NCBI GenBank assembly: GCA_034670145.1
Contig: JAXMOA010000010.1
Location: 124,001-188,000 of the forward strand
Length of the DNA stretch: 64,000 nt
Reading direction: 5' to 3'
Source: HXMU1420-2 sp034670145
GTDB taxonomy: Bacteria > Pseudomonadota > Alphaproteobacteria > Rhodobacterales > Rhodobacteraceae
In this document: piece by piece, positions 17,671 to 27,439 of the stretch
Numbering within the stretch: position 1 is the first letter of the stretch
Layout: the number at the start of each line of letters is the position of its first letter
Translations under genes and position numbers: made by a program
The notes under the pieces: generated by a model
Told to the model about the DNA's origin: nothing
The model's input: only the letters and a program-made list of their open reading frames with translations
The model's database searches: none

Positions 17671-19713
17671 GTGACCGGAACGCTGCTCTTTGACCCGCTT
17701 CTGCCGCTGCCGCTGATCGTGGTTCTGGCCGTGATTGCCGCCCTTGGCATCGCCCTGGCACTGTGGCGCGGAATGGCCGGCTGGCCGCTACGCCTGCTGG
17801 CCGCGCTTGTGGTCATCGCGGCCCTCGCCAGCCCGATCTACCAACGCGAAGAACGCGCCCTCCTCAGCGATATCGTCATCCTGCTGGACGACCGCAGCGC
17901 CAGCCAGCGGCTGTCGGACCGGCCCGACCAGATGGAAACGGCCCTGGAACAGATCGAGGCCGCCATCGCCAGCCTCCCCAACATGGAATTGCGCAAAGTC
18001 CGCATCGACGATGGCGAGGATGACACCGGCACGCTGATGATGGGCGCTCTCTCCGAGGTGCTGGCCGAAGAGCCCAGCGCGCGCATTGCCGGTATCATCG
18101 CCCTCAGCGACGGGCGCCTGCACGATATCGGCGTCGCCCCCGCGCTGCCAGCCCCCCTGCATCTGCTGATGACCGGCCATGAAACGGATTGGGACCGCCG
18201 CCTGATCGTGCACAATGCCCCCTCGTTCGCAATCATCGGTGAACCCGTCACACTCACCCTGCGGGTAGAGGATCAGGGCGCCGCCCCGCCCGATGCCACC
18301 ACCGTGGAACTGGAGCTTTCCGTCGATGGCGGTGACCCGGAAACCGTCACTGTCCCCATTGGACAGGACATCGAAATCCCGGTCGCCCTGCCACATGCCG
18401 GGCGCAATGTGCTGCAATTCACCGTTGCACAAGAGCCCGGCGAAATCACCGACCGCAACAACTCTGCCCTGATCCAGATCAACGGCATCCGCGACCGCCT
18501 GCGCGTTCTGCTGGTCTCGGGCGAACCCCATGCCGGGGGGCGAACCTGGCGCAACCTGCTGAAATCTGACAGCTCAGTCGACCTGGTGCATTTCACCATC
18601 CTGCGCCCACCGGAAAAGCAGGACGGCGTGCCCGTGGACGAACTCAGCCTGATCGCCTTTCCAACGCGGGAACTGTTTCTGGAAAAGATCAGCGATTTCG
18701 ACCTGATCATCTTTGACAGATACAAACGCCGCGGCATCCTTCCGGCCATCTACCTGGACAACGTCGCGCGCTACGTGACCGAGGGCGGCGCCGTGCTGAT
18801 CGCGGCCGGCCCGGATTTTGCCGGCGCCGACAGCATCTTTCGCTCGCCCCTGTCCACCGTTGTGCCCGCCGAACCCACAGCCCGGGTCATAGAAGAGCGG
18901 TATCGTCCGAAAATCACCGATCTGGGCAAACGCCACCCGGTCACCACCGGCCTGTCCGGCTCGGAAACCTGGGGATCCTGGCTGCGCCAGATCGAAGTCA
19001 CCGAAACCTCGGGCCAACAGGTGATGTCCGGCTATGACGAGGCGCCGCTGCTGATCCTGGACCGCGTCGGAGAGGGGCGCGTTGCCTTGCTCGCCTCGGA
19101 TCACGCCTGGCTGTGGAGCCGGGGGTACGAGGGCGGCGGGCCGCAACTGGAACTCCTGCGCCGTCTGGCCCATTGGATGATGAAAGAACCCGACCTGGAG
19201 GAAGAGGCGCTCTGGGCCGAGGCCACCGGGCAACAGATCAAGATCATTCGCCAGACCCTGTCAGAAGAAACCGGGCCGGTCACGCTGACCCAACCGGATG
19301 GAACCACAGGTGAACTTGTCCTGGAGCAGGAACGCCCGGGCCGGTTCATCGCAGAAGTGGAGGGGCAGGATATGGGGCTTTATCATATCAAACAGGGGGA
19401 TCTGGCGGCGGTCATCGGGCTGGGTCCGGCAGCGCCCCGAGAATTTGAGGAAACGGTTGCCTCAGGTGACATGCTAGAGCCGATTATCAACGCGCAACGG
19501 GGCGGGATCCTGCGGTTGGAGAACGGCGTGCCCTCGATCCGGACAGTGCGCGCAGGGCGGCCTGCGGCCGGGCGCAACTGGATCGGGCTCACCCCCCGTG
19601 CAGCCTATGAAACCCGCAGCGTCAGCCAGACTGCTTTGCTGCCACCCTGGCTGGTCCTGCTGCTGGCCGCCTCGTTCATCACTGCCGCCTGGTTGCGGGA
19701 AGGCCGCCGCTAA
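17671..19713 (+). CDS. Large membrane protein with glutamine-amidotransferase-like domain, MoxR operon
   Basis: A 680-residue protein starting at GTG 17671, ten bases after the DUF4159 stop and preceded by AGGGGAA. Two N-terminal helices (PLIVVLAVIAALGIALALW and LRLLAALVVIAALASPIY) precede a VWA-like segment (IVILLDDRSASQRL, with a DDRSAS MIDAS-like motif). Beta-rich modules follow, then a GATase1-like Rossmann region (RLRVLLVSGEPHAGGRTWRNLL, YVTEGGAVLIAAGPDF). A single C-terminal helix (PWLVLLLAASFITAAWL) ends the protein. No catalytic Cys-His-Glu triad is obvious, so the amidotransferase-like fold is probably non-enzymatic. It completes the MoxR operon; both large membrane proteins share the plan of N-terminal helices, VWA-like, Rossmann. 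Confidence 0.82.
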   Translation: MTGTLLFDPLLPLPLIVVLAVIAALGIALALWRGMAGWPLRLLAALVVIAALASPIYQREERALLSDIVILLDDRSASQRLSDRPDQMETALEQIEAAIASLPNMELRKVRIDDGEDDTGTLMMGALSEVLAEEPSARIAGIIALSDGRLHDIGVAPALPAPLHLLMTGHETDWDRRLIVHNAPSFAIIGEPVTLTLRVEDQGAAPPDATTVELELSVDGGDPETVTVPIGQDIEIPVALPHAGRNVLQFTVAQEPGEITDRNNSALIQINGIRDRLRVLLVSGEPHAGGRTWRNLLKSDSSVDLVHFTILRPPEKQDGVPVDELSLIAFPTRELFLEKISDFDLIIFDRYKRRGILPAIYLDNVARYVTEGGAVLIAAGPDFAGADSIFRSPLSTVVPAEPTARVIEERYRPKITDLGKRHPVTTGLSGSETWGSWLRQIEVTETSGQQVMSGYDEAPLLILDRVGEGRVALLASDHAWLWSRGYEGGGPQLELLRRLAHWMMKEPDLEEEALWAEATGQQIKIIRQTLSEETGPVTLTQPDGTTGELVLEQERPGRFIAEVEGQDMGLYHIKQGDLAAVIGLGPAAPREFEETVASGDMLEPIINAQRGGILRLENGVPSIRTVRAGRPAAGRNWIGLTPRAAYETRSVSQTALLPPWLVLLLAASFITAAWLREGRR

Positions 19714-19777
19714 AACACAATGCAATAGACGTGCACCTCGCCGATCACTTGATGCAGTGCACCATGCGCAGAGCCCA

Positions 19778-19796
19778 GAAAATTCGCAGAATTTTC
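19778..19796. terminator. AT-rich dyad between convergent genes
   Basis: A perfect inverted repeat, GAAAATTC (19778-19785), GCA loop, GAATTTTC (19789-19796), lies in the 124-bp gap between the convergent MoxR operon and pbpC. It may act as a weak bidirectional terminator, but neither side has a clean T tract. Confidence 0.4.
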
Positions 19797-19837
19797 GTGG
19801 CCGATCGCACAAAACGAAACGCGATGGGTCGCATGTT

Positions 19838-21865
19838 TTACCGCAGTTCAACCGTAACGCGGTCCGACTGGCCAGCGGCGTCGATCACCACAAATGTGGC
19901 AAAGCCCAGACCCGGCGCGTCGATCTGAATATCCCGTGTGCGCAGCCCTGTTGCCAGCGGGCGCCCATCGGCCAGGACAGCAAATGGTGTCTGCCCGCCT
20001 CGCAGCTTCAGCGTCACCACGCCGTCCTCCACAGGCAATCGCGCACCCGGCGGAGGGAACACCAGATCCGGCGCGCCCTCGGGTCGCCCTTGCAATGCAT
20101 CGCGCGGGCGGAACCGTTGCAAGGGTCGCGGCAACTGCGCCGAGCTGACGATCAACGTCGCCGGCGGCGGCGGCGGCAAAGGCTCAAACCCTTCTGACAA
20201 TCTGCCAAACACCTCGAACAACACCGGCGCGGCCAGATCACCGCCAAAGGCGCCCGGGACCGGGGTTCCATCTGCCCGGCCAATCCACACGCCCGCCACG
20301 TGCTGCCCGTCAAATCCGACGGCCCAGGCGTCGCGATGCCCATAGCTGGTCCCGGTCTTGTAAGCCAACACGTCCCCCGGCGCGCCTGGGGGCGGCGCCA
20401 GACCGCGCAGGATGTTCATCACCTGCCACGCAGCCACCTCAGACATCATGCGGCGGGCTGGTGACGGGGCCTCTTCGGCCCCCGTCCGCAACAGAGGCCC
20501 CTGACCGCCCTGTGCCAGCCCTGCGTATAGCTGCACCAGATCCCGCAATGTCACCCCAACGCCGCCCAGCGCAATGGCAAGCCCCGGCTTGCCCCCCGGC
20601 AAACGCGGATCGGCCCCGCCCTTGCGCATCGCGGTCATCAGCCGCGCGGGCCCCAGCTCGCGCGTCAGCTGAACCACCGGCGTATTCAACGACAATTGCA
20701 ACGCACGCGCGACGCGAATCTCGCCACGAAACACGCCATCGAAATTCTGCGGCGCATAGCCGTCATATTGCACCGGCCCGTCATGAATCAGCGTCTGGGG
20801 ATGCGCCAGCCCCTGATCAAACGCCAGACCATACACGAACGGCTTGAGCGTCGATCCCGGCGACCGCACGGCCCGCGTCATATCCACAAACCCCTGCCGT
20901 CGCCCGACACCCGAATAATCCGGCGACCCGACCGAAGCCAGGATCTCTCCGCTCTTATGATCCGCCAGAACCAGTGCAACCGAAACGCGCTGGCCAATGC
21001 GGTCCGCCGCGCGCCGCGCCACGGTCTCCAGCTGGCGCTGCAATTCGGCATCCAGCGTCAGGTGATGCACGCGCTGGTCACGTTCCTGCTGGCGGACCCG
21101 GTCCGCCTCATGTGCCGCCAGCCGGGCAAACCCCTGCATCTGCGCAGGCACCGGTGCGGCCCGCGCCACGGCGGCCGTCTCTGCATCCAGATGGGTCATC
21201 CGCGCCAGCACCCGATCCCGCGCCGCCCGGCCAACGCTGGCATGGCGATCGGTCCGCCGAGTCTCAGGGCTCTGCGGCAGGGCCACCAACAGCGCCGCCT
21301 GAGACGGGGTCAAACGACGCGGCTCTTTTCCGAACCAGCCCAATGTCGCAGCCCGGATACCCTCCAGATTGCCGCCAAACGGCGCATGCGTCAGATACAG
21401 GCGCAGGATCTCGTCCTTGCTCAACACCCGCTCCAGCGCCAGGGCCAGCCGGATCTGGCGCAGCTTGCCCGGCCATTGCCCGGTGCCGCTGTTTTCCATC
21501 AAACGCGCCACCTGCATGGTCAGGGTCGAGCCCCCCGACACAGCCCGCCCATGCCAGACAGCCTGCCCAACGGCCCGGCTCAACGCCCAGAGGTCAACGC
21601 CGGAATGGCTCCAGAATCGCTTGTCTTCGTAACGCACCAGCATGTCGATGTAATCCGGGTCAACCACGCCGGGCCGCATACGCCAGCGGCCATCCTCTAC
21701 CGGAAAAACCCGCAACAGCCGGCCATGCCGGTCGCGCACCTCGACCGAGGTTTCTGCCAGAACCGGGGGCAATTGCGCCCGCGCGACCCAGTCATCCACC
21801 CAATCGCGCGCGCCAGCACCGGCCAGCAAGACCGCAGCACACAGGAAAAACGGCCAGGCCCTCAT
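19838..21865 (-). CDS. pbpC: Penicillin-binding protein 1C
   Basis: A bifunctional peptidoglycan synthase of class A. An N-terminal signal anchor (MRAWPFFLCAAVLLAGAG) precedes a GT51 glycosyltransferase domain (about 55-215, with YEDKRFWSHSGVD and GGSTLTMQVARL). The transpeptidase domain (about 280-530) has SPGSTLKPF as the S-x-x-K box, SLNTPV as SxN, and KTGTSYGHRDAW as KTG. A BiPBP_C beta domain closes the protein. The 675-residue length is typical of PBP1C. The ATG at 21865 overlaps the alpha-2-macroglobulin stop (ATGA), the classical pairing in which the macroglobulin is thought to guard the periplasm when the wall is breached. Confidence 0.95.
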   Translation of the reverse strand: MRAWPFFLCAAVLLAGAGARDWVDDWVARAQLPPVLAETSVEVRDRHGRLLRVFPVEDGRWRMRPGVVDPDYIDMLVRYEDKRFWSHSGVDLWALSRAVGQAVWHGRAVSGGSTLTMQVARLMENSGTGQWPGKLRQIRLALALERVLSKDEILRLYLTHAPFGGNLEGIRAATLGWFGKEPRRLTPSQAALLVALPQSPETRRTDRHASVGRAARDRVLARMTHLDAETAAVARAAPVPAQMQGFARLAAHEADRVRQQERDQRVHHLTLDAELQRQLETVARRAADRIGQRVSVALVLADHKSGEILASVGSPDYSGVGRRQGFVDMTRAVRSPGSTLKPFVYGLAFDQGLAHPQTLIHDGPVQYDGYAPQNFDGVFRGEIRVARALQLSLNTPVVQLTRELGPARLMTAMRKGGADPRLPGGKPGLAIALGGVGVTLRDLVQLYAGLAQGGQGPLLRTGAEEAPSPARRMMSEVAAWQVMNILRGLAPPPGAPGDVLAYKTGTSYGHRDAWAVGFDGQHVAGVWIGRADGTPVPGAFGGDLAAPVLFEVFGRLSEGFEPLPPPPPATLIVSSAQLPRPLQRFRPRDALQGRPEGAPDLVFPPPGARLPVEDGVVTLKLRGGQTPFAVLADGRPLATGLRTRDIQIDAPGLGFATFVVIDAAGQSDRVTVELR

Positions 21866-24800
21866 TCCACGACAGTCACCTGACCCGTCTCACCCCGCGC
21901 CCGATAGGTGGGGCGGTACATGTCCTCGACCGAGGCCGCCGGGCTGTGAAACACCCCCGGCGAAACCGCCCGCGCCACATAGGCCAGCGTCACAGGCCTG
22001 CGCTTCCAAAGGTTCACAGCCGACAGGAACCGGTCTGCGCGAAACTCCGAATGCTCCGCCTCGCTCAGGTTCAGCCACTCCAGCGCGCCCACATCGCCCG
22101 ACCGCAACAGCGACGGATTGTCGATCTCAATTCCCGCAGGCAACGGATCGTCAATCATCAGACGTGCCTGGCTGTCTTCGAATGGAGTCACCGTCAGAAC
22201 GGTCACAAACCGGTCTCCAACCGCAAAGACATCGCCGGCCAGCTCTGTGCCATCCATGCTGAAATACTGCCGCTTGATGGCATAGCCTGTCCCGCCCGCC
22301 TCGGGTGCCACTTCGGGCACACCCAGGGTGGTCAGCGTGATCGCCGTCTCGCGCCCGGATTCGGACGATATGGTGATCGGGCGATGTCCGGCACGATCTT
22401 CCAGCACCCGCACAAACGGGCCCTCGACCGATGCGCCATCCACCAGCAAACCAGAGGATTCAGGGTTCTTCAGCAACGCCTGCGCCGCCAGCAAAGACCA
22501 GGCCGCCTCTTGCGTCGACATATGCGACCGGCCCAGGCTGACCCGCGTCAACAGCGCGTCCGTATCCACCGCCATGCTGCCCGCCTCTGTCGCCAGCGCC
22601 AGAACCCCGGCCGCATCGCGCAGGTTGGTGCCATAATCCACCCGCCACAACGGCGCCTCGGCCCCGCTCCGCCCGGCAATCATCGCCGCAGACCGCGCGA
22701 ACATCGCATCCGCTCGCGTCTGATCACCATAGGCCGCCAGGGCCGCGCCCAACTGGGCCGCCGCCATCGGCGTGGTAAAGGCATCGCCTTTGATATCCGC
22801 ATAATACCGCAGATCCCCCATCGAGGCCGCGCCTTCGCGTGCCAGGACCAGCAGGGCATAGGCAATGTCACCCCCACCCTCATCAAAGTCCGGCGCATAG
22901 CTGATCCGGTTGCGCAGATTGTCCATCGCCGTGCGGAACGCCCGGTCCGGCACAACATAGCCCTCGGCCCGCGCCCGCCCCAGGAAATCGGACACATAGG
23001 CGTCCAGCCAGAAATCGCCAGAGCTGGGCCGCCAAAGCCCAAAGGCCCCGTTCGCGGCCTGCCGGCTCAACACCCGGTCAATCGCCGCATCGACCCGCCT
23101 TTGCACATCCGGCGCCGTGCCCAGCCCGCTCGCCTCTGCGACCGAGGACAGATACAACAACGGCAAAGCCCGCGAGGTCACCTGCTCGGTACAGCCATAG
23201 GGATAACGATCCAGCGCCATCAGCAGCCCGGGCGCATCAAATCGCGCAATCGGCCCGGCCGACATCAGGGCCGAGGCCGTCCCCCCCCGCAACCCGTCAA
23301 AGACATCCCGGCTAAAGGTGAAACTGTCGCCCGCGCCCAGGGTAAACCGCCGGGTCGTCGACACGACCGGGTCATTCACCCGCACCGGCAACACCAGGCT
23401 CTGGCGCAACTCGCGCCCGTCCGGTGTGGTCAAAACCACGTCAAACGTCGGATCACCCACCGCCGAGGCCGACACCGGCACCGCAAACACGGCCTTTGCC
23501 TTTTCGGTCAGCGCAAAGCCACCCGGCGCAGCGCCCACCGTCAGGCCCGCCCCGACATTCTCCAGCGCCAGTTGCATTTGCCCTGCGGGACCATCCGCAT
23601 GAACCACCTGCAACAACACCCGGCTGCGATCCCCCGGCGACAGGAAACGCGGAACCGTCGCCGTCACCACCACCGGATCGCGCACGATCATGTCCCGCTG
23701 GGCCTGGCCGACACCGGCCCGTGTCCAGGCCACCGCCATCAGGCGCACGGTTCCGTTAAAGGCCGGCAGGTCGATATTCACAAAGGCCTCGCCATTGGCG
23801 CCCACCTTCACCAGACCCGAAAACTTCGCCATCAATTCCTGCGTTGGTGGCGGCGATTGCCGCTGCGATCCACGCGCCGCATCCCCGCCCGAACGCACCG
23901 TGCCCATCGCACCGTTCATGCCGTCAATCAGACGTCCATAAACATCACGCATCTCGACACCCAGACGGCGCTGGCCAAAGTAGTAGTCCGACGGATCCGG
24001 GCTCTCGAACCCGGTCAGGTTCAAGATCCCCACATCCACGGCCGCCACGGTCAGCCAGATATCGCTGCCCTCCGCAGCGCCGTCGACGCGCACGCCCACC
24101 CGCTGGCTTTGTCGCGGATCGGCCACCTCTGGCGCCTCGATCGCCACACGCAGCGCGCGCCCAACCGGGTCCACCTTGGCATAGGCGAGCCCCAGCGCCC
24201 GCGCCGGATTCTGGCCCGCCGGCACATCCATCGGCCGGATCACGGTGGCGGTCACATAGGCACCAATGCCCCATTCCGCCGTCACCTCCATCGGGATCAC
24301 GTTTTCCCCCGCCGTCACATCAATGGCCTGACGCGAAATCACCTTGTCCGCCATCACCGTCACCAAAGCGACGCCATCAAACTGCGGCACAATCCGCAAC
24401 CGCGCCGTATCGCCAGCCGTATAGGATTCGCTGTCCAGCGACAGCTCCAGCTGGTCCGGCGTGTCCGAACTGTCCGCCGGAGCGTACCACCCGGCATAAA
24501 AATCGACCGACGAGGCCGTATACGTGCCGTCCTGACGCTCGACCACCAGCTCATAGCGCCCCCAGTCAACCGGGCGGGACACCGTCAAAGGCCCATCGCC
24601 CAACACACCGGTCCCGCGCGCAATGCGCTTGCGCCGGGTCGTCGGCTCCCAGTTCCAGCTGCCATATTGCTGATACCACTGATACCGCGTGGTCACCCGG
24701 TTCAGCGTCCATTCAACCTGCATCGGTTGCGGCGTCAGATCCTGGGTCAGCCCGATCACCTCAAACGCGGCCTCCGTGCCCTCGGCAACCACATCCTCAA

Positions 24801-27294
24801 ACAACGGCTTGATCCCGATCAACGGGCCATCCGGACGCACAAAAGCGGTGATATCCCGCTCTACCGGACGCGCTGCGCCATCCGACACCCGTGCAATGAC
24901 CGACACCTCCATCGGCATCCCTTCGGCCTCGGACTGAGGCACGTCGATCGTCACCACCGCACGCCCCTGCGCATCGGTCCGATCCACCCCAAAGAAGCTG
25001 CTCTGACGCCCATAGCGCGCGTCATACCGGCCAAACTGATAGCCCGGCAGATCCGCAATCTCGCGCACCGGGCGCAGGGTCACATCCCCCTCAACCGCCA
25101 GATCCGCACCCGGCGCGCCAAACAGATAGCGCGCCTCCACCGTCAGAGGCGGCGCATCCCCAGGACGCAACGGCGCATTCGGCAGGCTCAGATCGAAATC
25201 AATCCGCTCCGGCATGAAATCCTCAACCAGCACCGTCTGCGTGGCCAGCGCCAATCCATCCGGATCGCTCTTGATATCCAACCGCCAGGACCCGCGCGGC
25301 GCGCTCGACCCAACCGGCAGCGCAAACACATGGCCCCCGGCCCGTCCACCATCCGAGATGTGGCGGCTGTATTCCACCCCATCCGGGCGCGTCAGCACGG
25401 CGATCACCGGCAAACCCTCAATCGCTTCCACCTCGGGATCCCGGGTCAGCACAGTGGCATGAATCGTCTCACCCGCCCGATACGCCCCCCGATCCGTGGT
25501 CAAAAAGACATCAACCGGCCCGGCCGGCGCCCGCCCCTCGACTCCGCGATCCGACAGGTCAAACGCCGGGTCCGTCAGCGACAGAAACCCGATATCCGCC
25601 TCCCCTTGCTGGGCAAAGACAACCGCCGGGGCCGAACCACCCGTACCCCGCGTCAGACCCGCCTCGAACAGGGCCGCCCCGCTGGCATCCGTCACCGCCT
25701 CGCCCAGAATCGCATTGGCCCGCGAAACCAGGGTCAGCGTGATCCCACCCCGAGGCGCCGCATCCGACAATCCGCGCACCAGCACATGCAGCCCGTCATT
25801 GCCCTCCATCGTGGTCAAACCCAGATCCGACAACACAAACCATTGCGTTGCCCCCGGATCGTCATAAGGATCACCGCCCGGAATACTCGCCGTCAGCGCA
25901 TAAATCCCGGCCGGCAAATCCCTGATCGCCTCGCCCATCGGCAACCGCGTGGTGACATCCTGGTTCAACGTCTCGCCCACTTCGGCGGTCCCAGCCCAGA
26001 CATCCTCCGCAATCTCGCTCGCAAACGCGCTTTCCTGATATTGCGACAGCGGACGCCCGAAATACTGATCCTGAATCGCCCGCAGCAAATTGCGGTCCGA
26101 CACCCGCCGCAGCTTCAGCTCCAGCGTGCTCAGATTGACCGTCTCTACAGGCAGCGCCGCATCCGCGCTTTTGGGCAGGACATAAGACCGCCCCGGAAAC
26201 CGCACCGCCGCACTGCGATCGCGCACATACAACGTCAGCGGCGTGTCCTTGTACAACGTCTCGCCACTGGCGGCGGGCAATCCCTCGCGCAGCGTGAACG
26301 TATACCGCTTGCCGTGCTCCACCCCTTCGATACAAATCTGCGATTCGTCCGATTGCACTGACAAGCCAGACTCAGGCAATTGCACAAACGGCTCATAATC
26401 CGTCCCAACCCGAATCAAAGGCTCATTGAACCTGGCACAGACCCGCGGCGCCGCCACATCGCTCTCGACCGAGGTATCAGACACCCGGAATCCGTATTTC
26501 GCCACAGCACCATCCAGCGCCGCCACCACATCCTCGCGCGGTTGGATAGATTGCGCCAGCCGCAGCGCCGGAATCATGTCGCGCCCGCGCCCCAACCGGT
26601 CCAAAGCCTCGCTCAGCGTCACCAGCGCCGAGACCCGCGCCCCATCATTAGGCGCCCGCATATAGGCATTGATCGCCGCACTGCGCGCCCGGTTTTCATA
26701 CCGCCTCCGGTCGCTGCTCTTTTCCGTCTTGATCATGAGGTTCAGCCGCGCGTAATCCGCCCACAGATCCGCCCGGTCACTGGCCGAAATCGCACCACCA
26801 ACCCAGCGCATCGCCGACAGGATCTTGCCCTCCGCCTCGCGCGCCCGCGCCGTGTCAATCATCTGTTGCAGACTATAGGCCCCGGCCCGATGCCAGAACC
26901 CGATGTCCACACCCGCAACCCGCGCCGCTCTCAGCGTGCTTTGCCCCAAATAGGCCAGATCCGCCTCTCGTGCCTGCGCCTGACGCAAGACCGCCGGCGC
27001 CGTCGGACGCTTTTCAGCCGACACAGCGCCCTCATAGGCCGTGCGCTCTGAAACATTCGATTTCGGAAAACAAGAGTTCGACCGCGTGTTGAACGTGAAC
27101 GCCTGACAGGCCTTGTTCGCACTGCACGCCCGCTCGCAGGAATCCAGATCCGTATCAAACAAGGCGTCCAGGTCGGATCCGTAAAAATCCATGTCCTGAG
27201 ACACAAAATACCGGTGCTCCGGCACCACAGTCTGTCCAAAGGCCGTCAAAGTCGAAATAAACAAAATAACGGCGGAAACGAAAATGCTGCGCAT
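21862..27294 (-). CDS. Alpha-2-macroglobulin family protein with N-terminal PAN domain
   Basis: A 1810-residue periplasmic protein. ATG 27294 is chosen because CAGGAGG lies five bases upstream, giving MRSIFVSAVILFISTLTAFG as a cleavable signal peptide. No lipobox cysteine follows, unlike lipid-anchored ECAM proteins. Residues about 25-85 form a PAN/apple module (SCERACSANKACQAFTFNT with paired cysteines). Repeated macroglobulin beta domains follow, then the thioester motif YGCTEQ near residue 1365 in a helical thioester domain, then the receptor-binding-like end. The intact CxEQ predicts covalent trapping of attacking proteases. It is co-translated with pbpC. An antisense ORF spanning most of it is a composition artefact. 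Confidence 0.94.
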   Translation of the reverse strand: MRSIFVSAVILFISTLTAFGQTVVPEHRYFVSQDMDFYGSDLDALFDTDLDSCERACSANKACQAFTFNTRSNSCFPKSNVSERTAYEGAVSAEKRPTAPAVLRQAQAREADLAYLGQSTLRAARVAGVDIGFWHRAGAYSLQQMIDTARAREAEGKILSAMRWVGGAISASDRADLWADYARLNLMIKTEKSSDRRRYENRARSAAINAYMRAPNDGARVSALVTLSEALDRLGRGRDMIPALRLAQSIQPREDVVAALDGAVAKYGFRVSDTSVESDVAAPRVCARFNEPLIRVGTDYEPFVQLPESGLSVQSDESQICIEGVEHGKRYTFTLREGLPAASGETLYKDTPLTLYVRDRSAAVRFPGRSYVLPKSADAALPVETVNLSTLELKLRRVSDRNLLRAIQDQYFGRPLSQYQESAFASEIAEDVWAGTAEVGETLNQDVTTRLPMGEAIRDLPAGIYALTASIPGGDPYDDPGATQWFVLSDLGLTTMEGNDGLHVLVRGLSDAAPRGGITLTLVSRANAILGEAVTDASGAALFEAGLTRGTGGSAPAVVFAQQGEADIGFLSLTDPAFDLSDRGVEGRAPAGPVDVFLTTDRGAYRAGETIHATVLTRDPEVEAIEGLPVIAVLTRPDGVEYSRHISDGGRAGGHVFALPVGSSAPRGSWRLDIKSDPDGLALATQTVLVEDFMPERIDFDLSLPNAPLRPGDAPPLTVEARYLFGAPGADLAVEGDVTLRPVREIADLPGYQFGRYDARYGRQSSFFGVDRTDAQGRAVVTIDVPQSEAEGMPMEVSVIARVSDGAARPVERDITAFVRPDGPLIGIKPLFEDVVAEGTEAAFEVIGLTQDLTPQPMQVEWTLNRVTTRYQWYQQYGSWNWEPTTRRKRIARGTGVLGDGPLTVSRPVDWGRYELVVERQDGTYTASSVDFYAGWYAPADSSDTPDQLELSLDSESYTAGDTARLRIVPQFDGVALVTVMADKVISRQAIDVTAGENVIPMEVTAEWGIGAYVTATVIRPMDVPAGQNPARALGLAYAKVDPVGRALRVAIEAPEVADPRQSQRVGVRVDGAAEGSDIWLTVAAVDVGILNLTGFESPDPSDYYFGQRRLGVEMRDVYGRLIDGMNGAMGTVRSGGDAARGSQRQSPPPTQELMAKFSGLVKVGANGEAFVNIDLPAFNGTVRLMAVAWTRAGVGQAQRDMIVRDPVVVTATVPRFLSPGDRSRVLLQVVHADGPAGQMQLALENVGAGLTVGAAPGGFALTEKAKAVFAVPVSASAVGDPTFDVVLTTPDGRELRQSLVLPVRVNDPVVSTTRRFTLGAGDSFTFSRDVFDGLRGGTASALMSAGPIARFDAPGLLMALDRYPYGCTEQVTSRALPLLYLSSVAEASGLGTAPDVQRRVDAAIDRVLSRQAANGAFGLWRPSSGDFWLDAYVSDFLGRARAEGYVVPDRAFRTAMDNLRNRISYAPDFDEGGGDIAYALLVLAREGAASMGDLRYYADIKGDAFTTPMAAAQLGAALAAYGDQTRADAMFARSAAMIAGRSGAEAPLWRVDYGTNLRDAAGVLALATEAGSMAVDTDALLTRVSLGRSHMSTQEAAWSLLAAQALLKNPESSGLLVDGASVEGPFVRVLEDRAGHRPITISSESGRETAITLTTLGVPEVAPEAGGTGYAIKRQYFSMDGTELAGDVFAVGDRFVTVLTVTPFEDSQARLMIDDPLPAGIEIDNPSLLRSGDVGALEWLNLSEAEHSEFRADRFLSAVNLWKRRPVTLAYVARAVSPGVFHSPAASVEDMYRPTYRARGETGQVTVVE

Positions 27295-27439
27295 GGAATC
27301 CTCCTGTTTCAATATGCCAAGGGTGACATGGCAAGGGGCCGTTTGACAACATGTAGGTCATCGCCCTTAAACACTTGTAAACCGTCAAGCGGATAATCCT
27401 GTGCCACTGTTCAGCCCGGAACCCCTAGACGGAGGCAGC

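Noticed and set aside
20974..26361. A 1795-codon open frame antisense to the alpha-2-macroglobulin and pbpC genes
   Set aside because: The real genes on the minus strand have full domain sets. The antisense product is rich in Arg, His and Pro, lacks any domain, and is explained by strong third-position GC bias suppressing stop codons.
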